From NCBI RefSeq assembly GCF_019375475.1, contig NZ_JAHXGQ010000009.1:248001-312000 (forward strand): a DNA stretch of 64,000 bases. Reading direction: 5' to 3'. The translations under genes and the position numbers were made by a program. A model generated the notes under the pieces. It was not told the origin of the DNA. It worked only from the letters and a program-made list of their open reading frames with translations, and made no database searches. Shown here in pieces: positions 9,027 through 17,245 of the stretch (the stretch's first letter is position 1; every line of letters begins with the position of its first letter). This DNA is from Saccharothrix obliqua. GTDB lineage: Bacteria > Actinomycetota > Actinomycetes > Mycobacteriales > Pseudonocardiaceae.

Positions 9027-9623
9027 TCAGCCGACGCCCAGCGGGGCGACCACGTCGTCCGGCAGCGGGTACGGGTGTTCCGCCGGGAGGAGGGCCGCGG
9101 CTTCCCCGTCGCGGCCGGAGGACACGAGTTCTCCCACGGTGCGCATGACGTCCGTGACGTCGGTGATGGCGGCGATCCACTCCTCCACGTAGCGCCGCAC
9201 CGCCTCCCCGCGCAGACCGACCTGAATGGACCGGTGCCCGAGCGGCCGGTGGTGGAGGTCGCGTTCGGGGTCCCACTGCACCCGCACGGGGCTCTTCTGC
9301 ACCGCGGAAGCCCATGCGTCGTGGTGACCGTGGACGGTGGGCACGAAGTGGCTGAGCGCCGCGTGTGCCAAGGCCCAGTGGAACCCCTCGCGCGTGATGT
9401 CGACGGCCAGCACCCGCTCCTGGCCGGGCTTGCTCGCATAGCCGCAGCGATAAGCCATCCACAGGAACGAGGGCTTGATCCAGGTCATGCGCTCGCGCTT
9501 GAACGGCGGCACGAACGTCCCGGCCTTGAGCGCGGCGTCCGCGATGGGCGGCGGGTACGCCTGGTAGACCCGGATGGTGTCGTCCGTGTGCCACGCACGC
9601 ACTTCGCGCTCGGTCGCTGCCAC
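9027..9623 (-). CDS. DUF4291 family protein
   Basis: A 198-aa protein from GTG 9623. It matches the remembered DUF4291 pattern: an N-terminal IRVYQAYPPPIADAAL, then RMTWIKPSFLWMAYRCGYAS and a C-terminal RSIQVGLRGEAVRRYVEEWI. The family is widespread in bacteria and fungi, is predicted soluble and has no established function. Its 3' end lies 11 bp from the stop of the convergent deoxyribosyltransferase-like gene. Confidence 0.8.
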   Translation of the reverse strand: MAATEREVRAWHTDDTIRVYQAYPPPIADAALKAGTFVPPFKRERMTWIKPSFLWMAYRCGYASKPGQERVLAVDITREGFHWALAHAALSHFVPTVHGHHDAWASAVQKSPVRVQWDPERDLHHRPLGHRSIQVGLRGEAVRRYVEEWIAAITDVTDVMRTVGELVSSGRDGEAAALLPAEHPYPLPDDVVAPLGVG

Positions 9624-9653
9624 CGGTCCATCATGTCAAGCAGCCCGCGGCGG

Positions 9654-10313
9654 TCAGACCGTCGCGGTTACCAGGTCGCGCAACAGGCCGTCCCGCTCGG
9701 CGTCGGTCAACTTGCCGTACTGGTGGGGGCTCGGGCCGGTGGCGCTCTGCGGTTGCTTGGCCGTAGCGGCGCACGTGGTCGTCGACGTCGTCAGCTCGAC
9801 GGCCTCGGCGACCGGCTTGCCGGTGTTGGTGGAGCGCACCTCGACCCGGAGGACGCGGTTGAACAGGCGGTTCGTGAACAGGGAAGTGCCGGTTGTGCTG
9901 CCGATGACGCGGTACTCGCACTCACGCACCTCCACGGCGTCGAGCACGGTCACGCAGGCGACGAGCTGGAGCGTCGTGTTGCCGGCCGACTTCCACTCCG
10001 CGGGCAGTTCGGTGACGTCCGAGTCGAGGTCGTCCTCGATCCCGGTCGGGTAACCCTTGGCGGCGCGGACGGAGATCGCGATCGAGTGCGGTCCCGGCCC
10101 GGAGTAGGCCGGGACGTCGGGGAAGCCACGCCCTTGGCACACCGCGGCGTACCCGCTGGCGACGATCGCCGGTGTCGACGCGGTGGTGGGTGGGGTCGTC
10201 GTGGTCACCGGCGCCGTGACGGTGACCGTGGTGGGAGGTGGTGGCGACGCCGTGCAGGCCGCCAGCACGCACATCGTTGCCAACCATAAGCCGTTGCGCA
10301 GTGTCTGCCTCAC
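9654..10313 (-). CDS. Putative lipoprotein of unknown function
   Basis: A 219-aa protein starting MRQTLRNGLWLATMCVLAAC, a lipoprotein signal peptide with lipobox VLAAC (Cys20). A Thr/Pro-rich linker (about 22-50) follows, then a globular domain of about 165 residues with four cysteines (C59, C119, C132, C180) that may pair outside the membrane. I do not recognise the domain. It is probably anchored on the outer face of the cytoplasmic membrane. It lies 30 bp upstream of DUF4291 on the same strand and could be co-transcribed with it. Confidence 0.65.
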   Translation of the reverse strand: MRQTLRNGLWLATMCVLAACTASPPPPTTVTVTAPVTTTTPPTTASTPAIVASGYAAVCQGRGFPDVPAYSGPGPHSIAISVRAAKGYPTGIEDDLDSDVTELPAEWKSAGNTTLQLVACVTVLDAVEVRECEYRVIGSTTGTSLFTNRLFNRVLRVEVRSTNTGKPVAEAVELTTSTTTCAATAKQPQSATGPSPHQYGKLTDAERDGLLRDLVTATV

Positions 10314-10374
10314 GCACAGGACGTTACCGATCGGGACGGCCCGTCGCGGGTGGTTCGCCGCGTCCGGTCCGCGG

Positions 10375-10731
10375 TCACGGCCGGGCGTCGAACCGGGCCC
10401 GGGCCACGTCGACCTCGTGCAGTGTCGTGGTGGTCCAGCGCAGCAGCGCGTCCACCAGGTCCTGCAACGACTTCCCCAGCGCCGTGATGCGGTACTCGAC
10501 CGCGATCGGCCGGGTGTCGATCACGACCCGTTCCACCATCCCGTTGCGCTCCAACCTGCGCAGCGCCGCGGTCAGCGACTTCTGCGTCACCACCGGGATC
10601 GCCCGCCGCAACCCGTTGAAGCGCAACGGGTTCCCGCACAGCGCGTCGAGGACCTGGAGCGACCACTTGTCCAGGACCTCGTCCAGCAGTTCGCGGTGGC
10701 GTTCGGTGAGGGCGGGCGTGGTTTCCGGCAT
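10375..10731 (-). CDS. HxlR-family transcriptional regulator
   Basis: A 118-aa winged-helix protein from ATG 10731 with the typical HxlR pattern: KWSLQVLDALCGNPLRFNGL, then RAIPVVTQKSLTAALRRLERNGMV and VEYRITALGKSLQDLV. There is no cysteine in the position used by the redox-sensing members (the single Cys is in DALCGN), so another signal is likely. It is divergent from the RidA-like gene across 71 bp that contain repeated GATACC half-sites, so it probably controls both itself and that gene. Confidence 0.88.
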   Translation of the reverse strand: MPETTPALTERHRELLDEVLDKWSLQVLDALCGNPLRFNGLRRAIPVVTQKSLTAALRRLERNGMVERVVIDTRPIAVEYRITALGKSLQDLVDALLRWTTTTLHEVDVARARFDARP

Positions 10732-10760
10732 GACACCTAGTCTCGTTGAAGTGCCCTTTC

Positions 10761-10784
10761 GATACCAGGTAGAAATCGGATACC
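10761..10784. promoter_or_regulatory. Probable HxlR operator
   Basis: Between the divergent HxlR and RidA-like genes lies a 9-bp near-palindrome, TACCAGGTA (10763-10771), and a direct repeat of GATACC (10761-10766 and 10779-10784). HxlR-type regulators often bind TAC-type inverted repeats, so this is the best operator candidate. The assignment is by position and symmetry only. Confidence 0.5.
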
Positions 10785-10802
10785 TACTCAGGAAGGTTCC
10801 CC

Positions 10803-11213
10803 ATGCCGGTGCGCTTGTCGACTCCCGAGGGCATGTTCGCCCCCGTCCCCTACCACCACGTCTCGGTCGGCACCGGCACCCGCCAGGTGCACGTGGCCGG
10901 GCAGATCGCGCGTGACGCCGAGGGCAACCCGGTCGCCACCGGTGACCTGGCCGGGCAGGTCGCGCAGGCGTTGCGCAACACCGCACGGGGCCTGGCCGGG
11001 GCCGGCGCGACGTTCGCCGACGTGGTGCGGCTGCGGTTCTACCTCACGCGGTGGAGCCCGGACCGGTACGGCGACTTCATCGCGGGCATCGAGCGGGTCT
11101 CCGACGAACTCGCCCTGCCCCGCCCCCTGCCGCCGTTGTCGGCGATCGGGGTGGACTACCTGTTCGAGCCCGACGTGCTCGTGGAGGTCGAGGCGTACGC
11201 GGTGCTGGACTGA
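10803..11213 (+). CDS. RidA-like (YjgF/UK114) family protein
   Basis: A 136-aa protein starting at ATG 10803 with AGGAAGG upstream. It has the RidA-family fold signature: VHVAGQIARDAEGN, QVAQALRNTARGLAGAGATFADVVRLRFYLT and a C-terminal LVEVEAYAVLD. Canonical RidA enzymes hydrolyse enamine/imine intermediates using an arginine in the 'PARS' segment. Here the equivalent segment reads PLPPLSAIGVDYL, so that arginine appears to be leucine and deaminase activity is doubtful. It is probably repressed by the adjacent HxlR regulator. The partner compound is unknown. Confidence 0.85.
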   Translation: MPVRLSTPEGMFAPVPYHHVSVGTGTRQVHVAGQIARDAEGNPVATGDLAGQVAQALRNTARGLAGAGATFADVVRLRFYLTRWSPDRYGDFIAGIERVSDELALPRPLPPLSAIGVDYLFEPDVLVEVEAYAVLD

Positions 11214-11338
11214 CCGCCCCGACCGACAGGTGGGTCCGCACTGGACGCGGTCGAGCCCCGACCTCACGGCTCGTCCCAAGTGACCTGTTGGCTCCACGTG
11301 TGGCTCCACGCAGGCGGTCGAAGACCGACCTGTCAGCT

Positions 11339-11368
11339 CCCCCTGACCTGCCTGTGCAGGTCAGGGGG
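11339..11368. terminator. Strong hairpin downstream of tRNA-Arg and RidA gene
   Basis: A perfect 12-bp inverted repeat, CCCCCTGACCTG and its complement around the 6-nt loop CCTGTG, ends 11 bp before the 3' end of the leftward tRNA-Arg. It probably terminates the tRNA transcript and may also stop rightward transcripts from the RidA-like gene. The interval 11214-11338 also holds a repeated GGCTCCACG and no gene that I can support. Confidence 0.6.
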
Positions 11369-11379
11369 CGTTATCCGAG

Positions 11380-11452
11380 CGCCCCCGGCAGGATTCGAAC
11401 CTGCGACCTCGGGATTAGAAGTCCCTCGCTCTCTCCACTGAGCTACGGAGGC
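11380..11452 (-). tRNA. tRNA-Arg (anticodon UCU)
   Basis: A 73-nt cloverleaf on the minus strand. The acceptor stem GCCTCCG pairs with CGGGGGC (one G-T). The D arm is GCTCAGTGGAGAGAGC, the anticodon loop CTTCTAA gives UCU, and the T loop is TTCGAAT. The discriminator base is G and CCA is not encoded. It reads AGA codons, rare in this GC-rich genome. Confidence 0.95.
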
Positions 11453-11566
11453 TGGAGGGCGGTGACCACGCGCTGTAGCAGCGTAGCCGCCCCACCGGAC
11501 ACATCGTCCGGGAGACGTGGACCGTTTCCGTCCAGGCACCGGAAGTGTGATCAAACCGGCCAAAAA

Positions 11567-11580
11567 GTGATGCGCATCAC
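11567..11580. promoter_or_regulatory. Perfect 14-bp palindrome, CRP/GlxR-like
   Basis: GTGATGCGCATCAC is a perfect palindrome with the GTGA-N6-TCAC spacing of CRP-family sites. It overlaps the last codons of the lacI-type gene and lies about 115 bp upstream of tRNA-Arg. It may be an operator or chance; no gene start is next to it. Confidence 0.3.
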
Positions 11581-12620
11581 GTTAGAACGCCTGCGGAGTG
11601 GCGATCCACGAGGGAAACGGGGAGTCTCGCCGGTTCGCCGGGTCTCGCGCCGGTCAGCAGTCGGAGCGCCAGTTCTCCCGCTCGGCGGCCCTTCTCGGCC
11701 AGGGGTTGACGCACCGTAGTCAACGGGGGCTCCGCGTGGCCGGCTTCGGGCACGTCGTCGAACCCCACCACCGACACGTCGGTCGGCACGCGGAGGCCCA
11801 GGTCGCGTGCTGCCTGGAGCGCGCCGAACGCCAGTTCGTCCGACGCGCACAGCAGGGCGGTGGGCCGCGGCGTCCGCGACAGCAGCTCACGCGCCCCCGC
11901 ACGGCCCAGGTCGCGGCGGCTCCCGGCGCACTCCCACACGGGCGCCTCGCCGATCACGTCCAGGTACCCGGTCAGCCGGTCGCGGGTCACGCGGAACGCC
12001 GCGTCGGGCAACCGGTCGGTCGGGACGGGCCCGGTCGCGCCGTCGCGGTGCAGCCCGAACGCCAGCACGCCGAACCTCGTGTGGCCGAGGTCGCGCAGAT
12101 GGGTCGCGGCCAGGCGTGCGCCGCCCACGTCGTCCACCTCGACGCGTGCGGTGTCCGGCAGCACGGGCTGGTCGATGACGACCAACGGCAGCCCACGGGC
12201 ACGCACGACGTCCAACGCGGGCGCGTGGTCAGGCAGCGAGTACGCCACGACGACGTCCGCCTGCGCGCGGGCGACGGTCTCCGGGCGCGGGCCGCCGTCG
12301 ACGCCGCCGGGCATCAGCACGAGGCCGTGGTCGTGGCCGTCGACGGTGGACGCCAGGCCGTCCAGCACGATCGACACGGCCGGGTCGGAGGACAGCGGCC
12401 GGTCGAGCATGACGCCGACGGTCGCGCTGTGCCGGGTGGCGAGGCTGCGGGCGACCGGATCGGGCCCCGCGTAGCCGAGGGACGCCGCCGTCTCCAGTAT
12501 GCGTTCACGCAGGGCGGCCGAGAGCTGGTCCGGCCGGTTGTACGCGTTGGAGACCGTCGCGCGCGACACACCGACGGCACTGGCCACGGTGTCGAGCGTC
12601 GGCTTCCGGTGACGGTCCAC
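11577..12620 (-). CDS. LacI-family transcriptional regulator
   Basis: A 347-aa repressor from ATG 12620. The N-terminal helix-turn-helix is complete (TLDTVASAVGVSRATVSNAYNRP, residues 8-30), with the hinge helix around DPVARSLATRHSATVGVML. A periplasmic-binding-protein-like effector domain follows (residues 62-340), with typical DVSVVGFDDVPEA and PLTTVRQPL segments. The start and the divergent MFS gene are separated by 61 bp that contain a perfect LacI-type palindrome, so it very likely represses the exporter/permease. The effector, probably a sugar or nucleoside, cannot be read from the sequence. Confidence 0.92.
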   Translation of the reverse strand: MDRHRKPTLDTVASAVGVSRATVSNAYNRPDQLSAALRERILETAASLGYAGPDPVARSLATRHSATVGVMLDRPLSSDPAVSIVLDGLASTVDGHDHGLVLMPGGVDGGPRPETVARAQADVVVAYSLPDHAPALDVVRARGLPLVVIDQPVLPDTARVEVDDVGGARLAATHLRDLGHTRFGVLAFGLHRDGATGPVPTDRLPDAAFRVTRDRLTGYLDVIGEAPVWECAGSRRDLGRAGARELLSRTPRPTALLCASDELAFGALQAARDLGLRVPTDVSVVGFDDVPEAGHAEPPLTTVRQPLAEKGRRAGELALRLLTGARPGEPARLPVSLVDRHSAGVLT

Positions 12621-12654
12621 GTGACGAGGTTAACCAGGTGGCCGCCTGGATGTT

Positions 12655-12668
12655 CTGAAGCGCTTCAG
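12655..12668. promoter_or_regulatory. LacI-family operator
   Basis: CTGAAGCGCTTCAG is a perfect 14-bp palindrome with the central CG typical of LacI/GalR operators. It sits between the divergent lacI-type and MFS genes, 13 bp before the MFS start codon, well placed to block its transcription. Confidence 0.8.
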
Positions 12669-12681
12669 TCACACTCGCCCC

Positions 12682-13854
12682 ATGCGCCTCGCGGTCTTCG
12701 CAGTCTTCCTCTTCAACGGGGTCGCGCTCTTGTCCTGGGCTGCTCGGATGCCGGCTCTCGCCGCACAGGTCGGCGCGACGGAGGCGACCCTTGGCCTGGC
12801 GCTGCTCGGCGCGAGCATCGGCCTGGCCGTGACCGCGCCGATCGCCGCCCGCGTGTGCGCCGCGGTCGGCGCGCGCAGGCTGATCGTGATCGGCGCGGCG
12901 GCCACCGTCGTCACCATGCCGGTGCTCTCCTTCACGACCACGCCACTGAACCTGGGCCTGACCCTGTTCGTGATGGGTGCGTGCAACGCATCGCTGGACG
13001 TCGGCATGAACGTCGCCGCCGTCGCCGCCACACGCGCCCTCGACCGGCCGTTGATGCCGCAGTTCCACGCGGGCTTCAGCGTGGGCGGTCTCATCGGGTC
13101 GCTGGGCGCCGCCGCAGCGGCAGCCGCCGACATGGACCTGCGCACGCACCTCCTCACGGTCTCCGTGGTCGGTGCGCTCGCCATGGCGGCCGTGATCCGC
13201 TCGGTGCCCGGTGCGACCGGCGAACCCGCGTCGACCGACACGACCCCCGTCCTGCGCCGTCCGCTGTTGTGGTTGCTCGCAGGCATCACGGTGTTCTCCG
13301 CCATCGCCGAAGGCGCAACGGCGGACTGGTCGGCGCTCTTCTTCGTCCGCGAACGCGCCCTCAGCGACGCCGCCGCCGCCGCGGCGTACGCGGGCTTCTC
13401 CATCGCGATGGCCGTCGCCCGGCTCGTCGGCGAGCCGATCCAACGCCGCATGGGCCCGTACTGGCTGCTGGCGGGCGGTGCCGTGGTGGCCGCCGCGGGC
13501 ATCGCGGGGACGGTCCTGATCTCGTCGCCCGTCGCGGGTTTCGTGGGCTTCGCCCTGGCCGGCCTGGGCCTGGCGTTCTGCTTCCCGGTCGTGATGGACC
13601 TGGCGGGCGCCGCGGGCCGCCGTGCCGACGGCACCGGCGGCGAACGCGAGATCGGCCTGGTGACGACCGTCGCCTACACGGGCTTCCTGATCGGACCGCC
13701 GGTGATGGGCGCCATCGCGCACGCGGCGTCGCTCACGATCGCGTTGGGGTGCATCGCGGTCGTCATCGCCCTCATCGTGCCCACGACGTTGCTCGCACGC
13801 AACGCGCGCACACGCGAACTCAGGCTGCGGGAAGCCGATTCAACGCGACCTTGA
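12682..13854 (+). CDS. MFS transporter
   Basis: A 390-aa transporter with twelve predicted TM helices from ATG 12682. The N-terminal half contains WAARMPALAAQVGATEATLG, a loop pattern seen in MFS members related to fucose/YbjJ-type permeases, and the second half ends AGLGLAFCFPVVMDLAG. The substrate is unknown. Control by the divergent LacI-type regulator suggests a small metabolite whose presence relieves repression. The last 35 bp overlap the end of the convergent lipoprotein gene. Confidence 0.85.
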   Translation: MRLAVFAVFLFNGVALLSWAARMPALAAQVGATEATLGLALLGASIGLAVTAPIAARVCAAVGARRLIVIGAAATVVTMPVLSFTTTPLNLGLTLFVMGACNASLDVGMNVAAVAATRALDRPLMPQFHAGFSVGGLIGSLGAAAAAAADMDLRTHLLTVSVVGALAMAAVIRSVPGATGEPASTDTTPVLRRPLLWLLAGITVFSAIAEGATADWSALFFVRERALSDAAAAAAYAGFSIAMAVARLVGEPIQRRMGPYWLLAGGAVVAAAGIAGTVLISSPVAGFVGFALAGLGLAFCFPVVMDLAGAAGRRADGTGGEREIGLVTTVAYTGFLIGPPVMGAIAHAASLTIALGCIAVVIALIVPTTLLARNARTRELRLREADSTRP

Positions 13855-14419
13855 TCAACGACTGGAGCATGGCGGTCATCTGCTCCGCCTTACCGCCGTT
13901 GAGGGTCATCGCGACGAGGATGCTCCGATTGGGGTTCACCGCCGTGGTCGTGGTGCACACCATGGCATTGCCGTCGAGGTCGCACGCCACCCAGGACGAG
14001 TGACCGTCCACGACGACCTCACGCCCCTTCGCCTGGCGTTGCCGCACGTGTTCGTACTTCTGGTACAGCGCGGTGACAACGCTCGCACCGTCGAACAGGT
14101 ACTGGCACGACTCCTGGATTTGATCGTCTCGCCTGGTCGGCTGGGCGGTGAGCGCGCCGACCGGCTTGAGGTCGTCGACCGTGAGCAACCCGCACGGGTC
14201 CACACCCGCCACGGACCGCTGCTTGGCGATCTTCGGTGAGCCGTCGGACGTCGTGGACGTGGTGGTCGGGGCACTCGCCGGGGTGGCGTCCGACGCCGGC
14301 AGGGGGTCGCCGTTGATCGTGTAACTGCACCCGGTGAGCAGAAGCGCGGACAGGGCCACCACGACCCACGAGCGAGAGCTGGTCACGAAGCGCAACGGTA
14401 GTCGGTGGCTTCGGTGCAC
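13820..14419 (-). CDS. DUF3558 lipoprotein
   Basis: A lipoprotein of 199 aa (GTG 14419), or 188 aa if the internal GTG at 14386 is used; neither has a clear ribosome-binding site. The signal sequence VVVALSALLLTGC supplies a lipobox Cys, followed by a Ser/Thr linker and a domain with VDPCGLLTVDDLKPVGAL, CQYLF and WVACDLDGNAMVC, as in DUF3558 proteins of Pseudonocardiales, where they are numerous. The function is unknown; it is likely surface-anchored. The 3' end overlaps the convergent MFS gene by 35 bp. Confidence 0.8.
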   Translation of the reverse strand: MHRSHRLPLRFVTSSRSWVVVALSALLLTGCSYTINGDPLPASDATPASAPTTTSTTSDGSPKIAKQRSVAGVDPCGLLTVDDLKPVGALTAQPTRRDDQIQESCQYLFDGASVVTALYQKYEHVRQRQAKGREVVVDGHSSWVACDLDGNAMVCTTTTAVNPNRSILVAMTLNGGKAEQMTAMLQSLIKVALNRLPAA

Positions 14420-14465
14420 GTCCGGCGGTTGGTGGTGCCGTTGCCGAGCCGCCTACCCTCGACCC

Positions 14466-16418
14466 GTGCCCATCGACGCGCCTGCCCGCTCCACGCGAAC
14501 TGGTCTAGTCCCTTTGCTGGTCGTCGGCACGGCCATAGCCGCGCTGCTCGCCGCCGGCATCGCCGCGGCCACCGGCGGCGACAGGTCCGGGCTGCTGGTG
14601 GTGCGGGTGCTCACCGAGTCCGCGGCCGTGGTGACGATCGGATCGTTGTTGCTCGCGGCGTTCCTGGTGCCGCCGCAGGCCAACGGGCGGCTCGCGGCGG
14701 ACGGCTACGCCGCGTTGCGCACGGCCGCGTGGGCGGCTCTGGTGTGGACGCTGGGCGCCGTCGCCGCCGTGCCGTTCACGGCCGCCGACGCGCTCGGCCA
14801 GCCCGTGACGGCGTTGCTCGACCCGTCGGTCCTGTTCTCCGTGGCGGGTTTCCTGGAGCAGGCCAAGGCGTGGATGGTGACGGCCGTCATCGTGGCGTTG
14901 CTCGCACTGGGCTGCCGTCTGGTGCTGTCGTGGGGCTGGACGACCGCGTTGTTCTTCCTGTCGGTGTTCGCGCTCGTGCCGGTGGCCGTGACGGGGCACT
15001 CGTCCGGCGGCGGTTCGCACGACGTGGCGACCAACAGCCTGCTGTACCACCTCGTCGGCGCGGCGTTGTGGGTCGGCGGTCTGATCGCGTTGCTCGCGCA
15101 CGGCAGGCGTGGCGGCGAACACCTCGGCCTGGCGACCACCCGGTTCTCCCGGCTGGCGCTGGTGTGCTGGCTGGTGATGGCCGTGTCCGGTGTGGTGAAC
15201 GCGTTGGTGCGCCTGCCGTTGAGCCAGCTGTTCACCAGCGACTACGGCCTGCTGGTGCTGGGCAAGACGGTGGCGCTGGTGCTGCTCGGCGTGTTCGGCT
15301 GGTTCCAGCGGCAGCGGAGCGTCCGGGAGGTCGTGACCACCGGTTCGGGCCGGTCGCTGCTCAAGCTCGCGGGCGTCGAGATCCTGCTGATGTTCCTCAC
15401 GATCGGTCTCGCGGCCGCCCTTTCCCGCACACCACCGCCGCCGGAGGGGCGTGCGTTCCCCAGCACGGTCGAGCTGCGCATCGGCTATGACCTGTTCGGC
15501 GAGCCCACGCTCGCCAGGCTGCTGTTCGACTGGCGTTTCGACCTCGTGTTCGGCACGGTCGCCATCGCGCTCGCGGTCGTCTACGTGCTCGGTGTGCTGC
15601 GGTTGCGCCGTCGCGGTGACAAGTGGCCGGTGGGCCGCACGATCGCGTGGGTCGTGGGCTGCTTTACGGTGCTGTTCGCCACGTCCTCGGGCATCGGCCG
15701 GTACGCGCCGGCGATGTTCAGCATCCACATGGAGAGCCACATGCTGCTCTCCATGCTCGCGCCGATCCTGTTGGTGCTGGGCGGTCCCGTGACGCTGGCG
15801 TTGCGCGCGTTGCCCCCCGCGGGCAAGGACAACCCGCCCGGTGCTCGCGAGTGGATCCTGGCGTTGGTCCACTCGCCCGTGTCGAAGGTCCTCACGAACC
15901 CGTTCGTGGCGCTGGCGTTGTTCGTGGGCTCGTTCTACGGCCTGTACTTCTCGGGCCTGTTCGACTGGGCGTTGGACTACCACTGGGCGCACCTGGCGAT
16001 GAACGCGCACTTCATCCTCGTGGGGTACGTGTTCTACTGGCCGGTGATCGGCATCGACCCGTCCCCGAACCGCCTGCCCCCGTTGGGACGCCTGGGCCTG
16101 CTGTTCGCGTCCATCCCGTTCCACGCGTTCTTCGGCATCGTGCTGATGAGTTCGGCGACCGTGATCGGCGAGAACTACTACCGGGCGCTGGCACTGCCGT
16201 GGGTGTCGTCGCAGTTGGAGGACCAGCGCCTCGGCGGCGGTATCGCGTGGGCGGCGGGTGAGGTGCCGCTCGTCGTGGTCATGGTGGCGCTGTTGGTGCA
16301 ATGGGCCCGTTCGGACGATCGTGACGCACGACGTTCGGACCGCAAGGCCGACGCGGACGGTGACGCCGACCTCGCTGCCTACAACGCGATGCTGCGCAAG
16401 CTGTCCGAACGGGAGTGA
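14466..16418 (+). CDS. CopD-CtaG fusion membrane protein (copper handling / cytochrome oxidase assembly)
   Basis: A 650-aa polytopic membrane protein from GTG 14466. The N-terminal half (to about residue 320) is CopD-like, with TGHSSGGGSHDVATNSLLYH and ALWVGGLIAL. The C-terminal half (about 330-610) is a caa3-type CtaG domain with MFSIHMESHMLLSMLAPILL and PPLGRLGLLFASIPFHAFFG. The His and Met residues are likely copper ligands. This fusion is common in actinobacteria and is thought to supply copper to the terminal oxidase or to move copper across the membrane. It is a single-gene unit whose stop is 4 bp from the convergent ABC permease. Confidence 0.88.
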   Translation: MPIDAPARSTRTGLVPLLVVGTAIAALLAAGIAAATGGDRSGLLVVRVLTESAAVVTIGSLLLAAFLVPPQANGRLAADGYAALRTAAWAALVWTLGAVAAVPFTAADALGQPVTALLDPSVLFSVAGFLEQAKAWMVTAVIVALLALGCRLVLSWGWTTALFFLSVFALVPVAVTGHSSGGGSHDVATNSLLYHLVGAALWVGGLIALLAHGRRGGEHLGLATTRFSRLALVCWLVMAVSGVVNALVRLPLSQLFTSDYGLLVLGKTVALVLLGVFGWFQRQRSVREVVTTGSGRSLLKLAGVEILLMFLTIGLAAALSRTPPPPEGRAFPSTVELRIGYDLFGEPTLARLLFDWRFDLVFGTVAIALAVVYVLGVLRLRRRGDKWPVGRTIAWVVGCFTVLFATSSGIGRYAPAMFSIHMESHMLLSMLAPILLVLGGPVTLALRALPPAGKDNPPGAREWILALVHSPVSKVLTNPFVALALFVGSFYGLYFSGLFDWALDYHWAHLAMNAHFILVGYVFYWPVIGIDPSPNRLPPLGRLGLLFASIPFHAFFGIVLMSSATVIGENYYRALALPWVSSQLEDQRLGGGIAWAAGEVPLVVVMVALLVQWARSDDRDARRSDRKADADGDADLAAYNAMLRKLSERE

Positions 16419-16421
16419 GCG

Positions 16422-17231
16422 TCAGAGCGGACGGCGGAACCCGCGCACCGCGAACACCCAACCGACCAGTCCGAGCGCGGCGCTGATCGTCAACGCGCTC
16501 ACCACCCCCGTGACCGGGTGCGCGAGGCACAGCGCGCGTGCGGCGTCCACGGCGTAGGTGAGCGGGTTGACGTTGGCGACCGCCTGGAGCCAACCCGGCA
16601 GGGCGCCGACCGGCACGTAGGCGCTGGAGGCGAACATCAGCGGGAACATCGCCAGGAAGCCCACGGTCTGCATCAGCTCGGCGTTGCGCAGCCAACTGGC
16701 GATGGCGAGGAAGACCCAGCCCAGGCCCCAGCCGACGGCCAGCGACAGGGCCAGCGCGGCGAGCACGCCGCCGACGCCGCCCGCGGGGGAGAACCCGAAG
16801 ATCACGATCGCGAACAACATCATCAGCACCAGTTGCGCGGCCGTGCGGACCAGGTCGGACAGGCTGCGGGCGACCAGCACCGAACCGACCCGGATGGGCA
16901 GCGACCGGAACCGCGCGAGGACGCCGTTCTTCATGTCGGTCACCAGCCCGACGCCCGCCTGGAGCGCGGACTGGATCGCGGTGTTCACCAGGATCGCGGG
17001 CATCAGGAAGTCGATGTAGGAAACGCCGGTCGGGAAGCCCGGGGTGTTCGCGATGCTCGCGAAGATCTGGCTGAACAACGTCAGCATGACCAGCGGTTGC
17101 AGGACGCTGAACACGATCATCCGGGGATCGCTCACCAGCGTGCGCAGCGAGCGCTGGGTGAGCACCAGCACCTGCGTGAAGACGTCCGTGCCACGCCAAC
17201 GGGTCCGTGGCGCGGTGAGCGTTGTGGTCAT
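16422..17231 (-). CDS. ABC-2 type permease, DrrB-like
   Basis: A 269-aa membrane protein with six predicted TM helices and an ABC-2 pattern: SVLQPLVMLTLFSQIF, then NGVLARFRSLPI (cytoplasmic coupling loop), FPLMFASSAYVPVGALPGWL and the NVNPLTYAVDAARAL motif. It pairs with the ATP-binding protein directly upstream (14 bp away). Such DrrAB exporters pump out hydrophobic drugs or lipids. The gene is the last of a tetR-drrA-drrB unit, so expression is probably induced when the repressor binds its ligand. Confidence 0.9.
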   Translation of the reverse strand: MTTTLTAPRTRWRGTDVFTQVLVLTQRSLRTLVSDPRMIVFSVLQPLVMLTLFSQIFASIANTPGFPTGVSYIDFLMPAILVNTAIQSALQAGVGLVTDMKNGVLARFRSLPIRVGSVLVARSLSDLVRTAAQLVLMMLFAIVIFGFSPAGGVGGVLAALALSLAVGWGLGWVFLAIASWLRNAELMQTVGFLAMFPLMFASSAYVPVGALPGWLQAVANVNPLTYAVDAARALCLAHPVTGVVSALTISAALGLVGWVFAVRGFRRPL

Positions 17232-17245
17232 CCGATGGCTCCTGT

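Noticed and set aside
11333..11563. Leftward frame with TSNPEVAGSNPAGG
   Set aside because: It translates the tRNA-Arg gene; it is not a protein.
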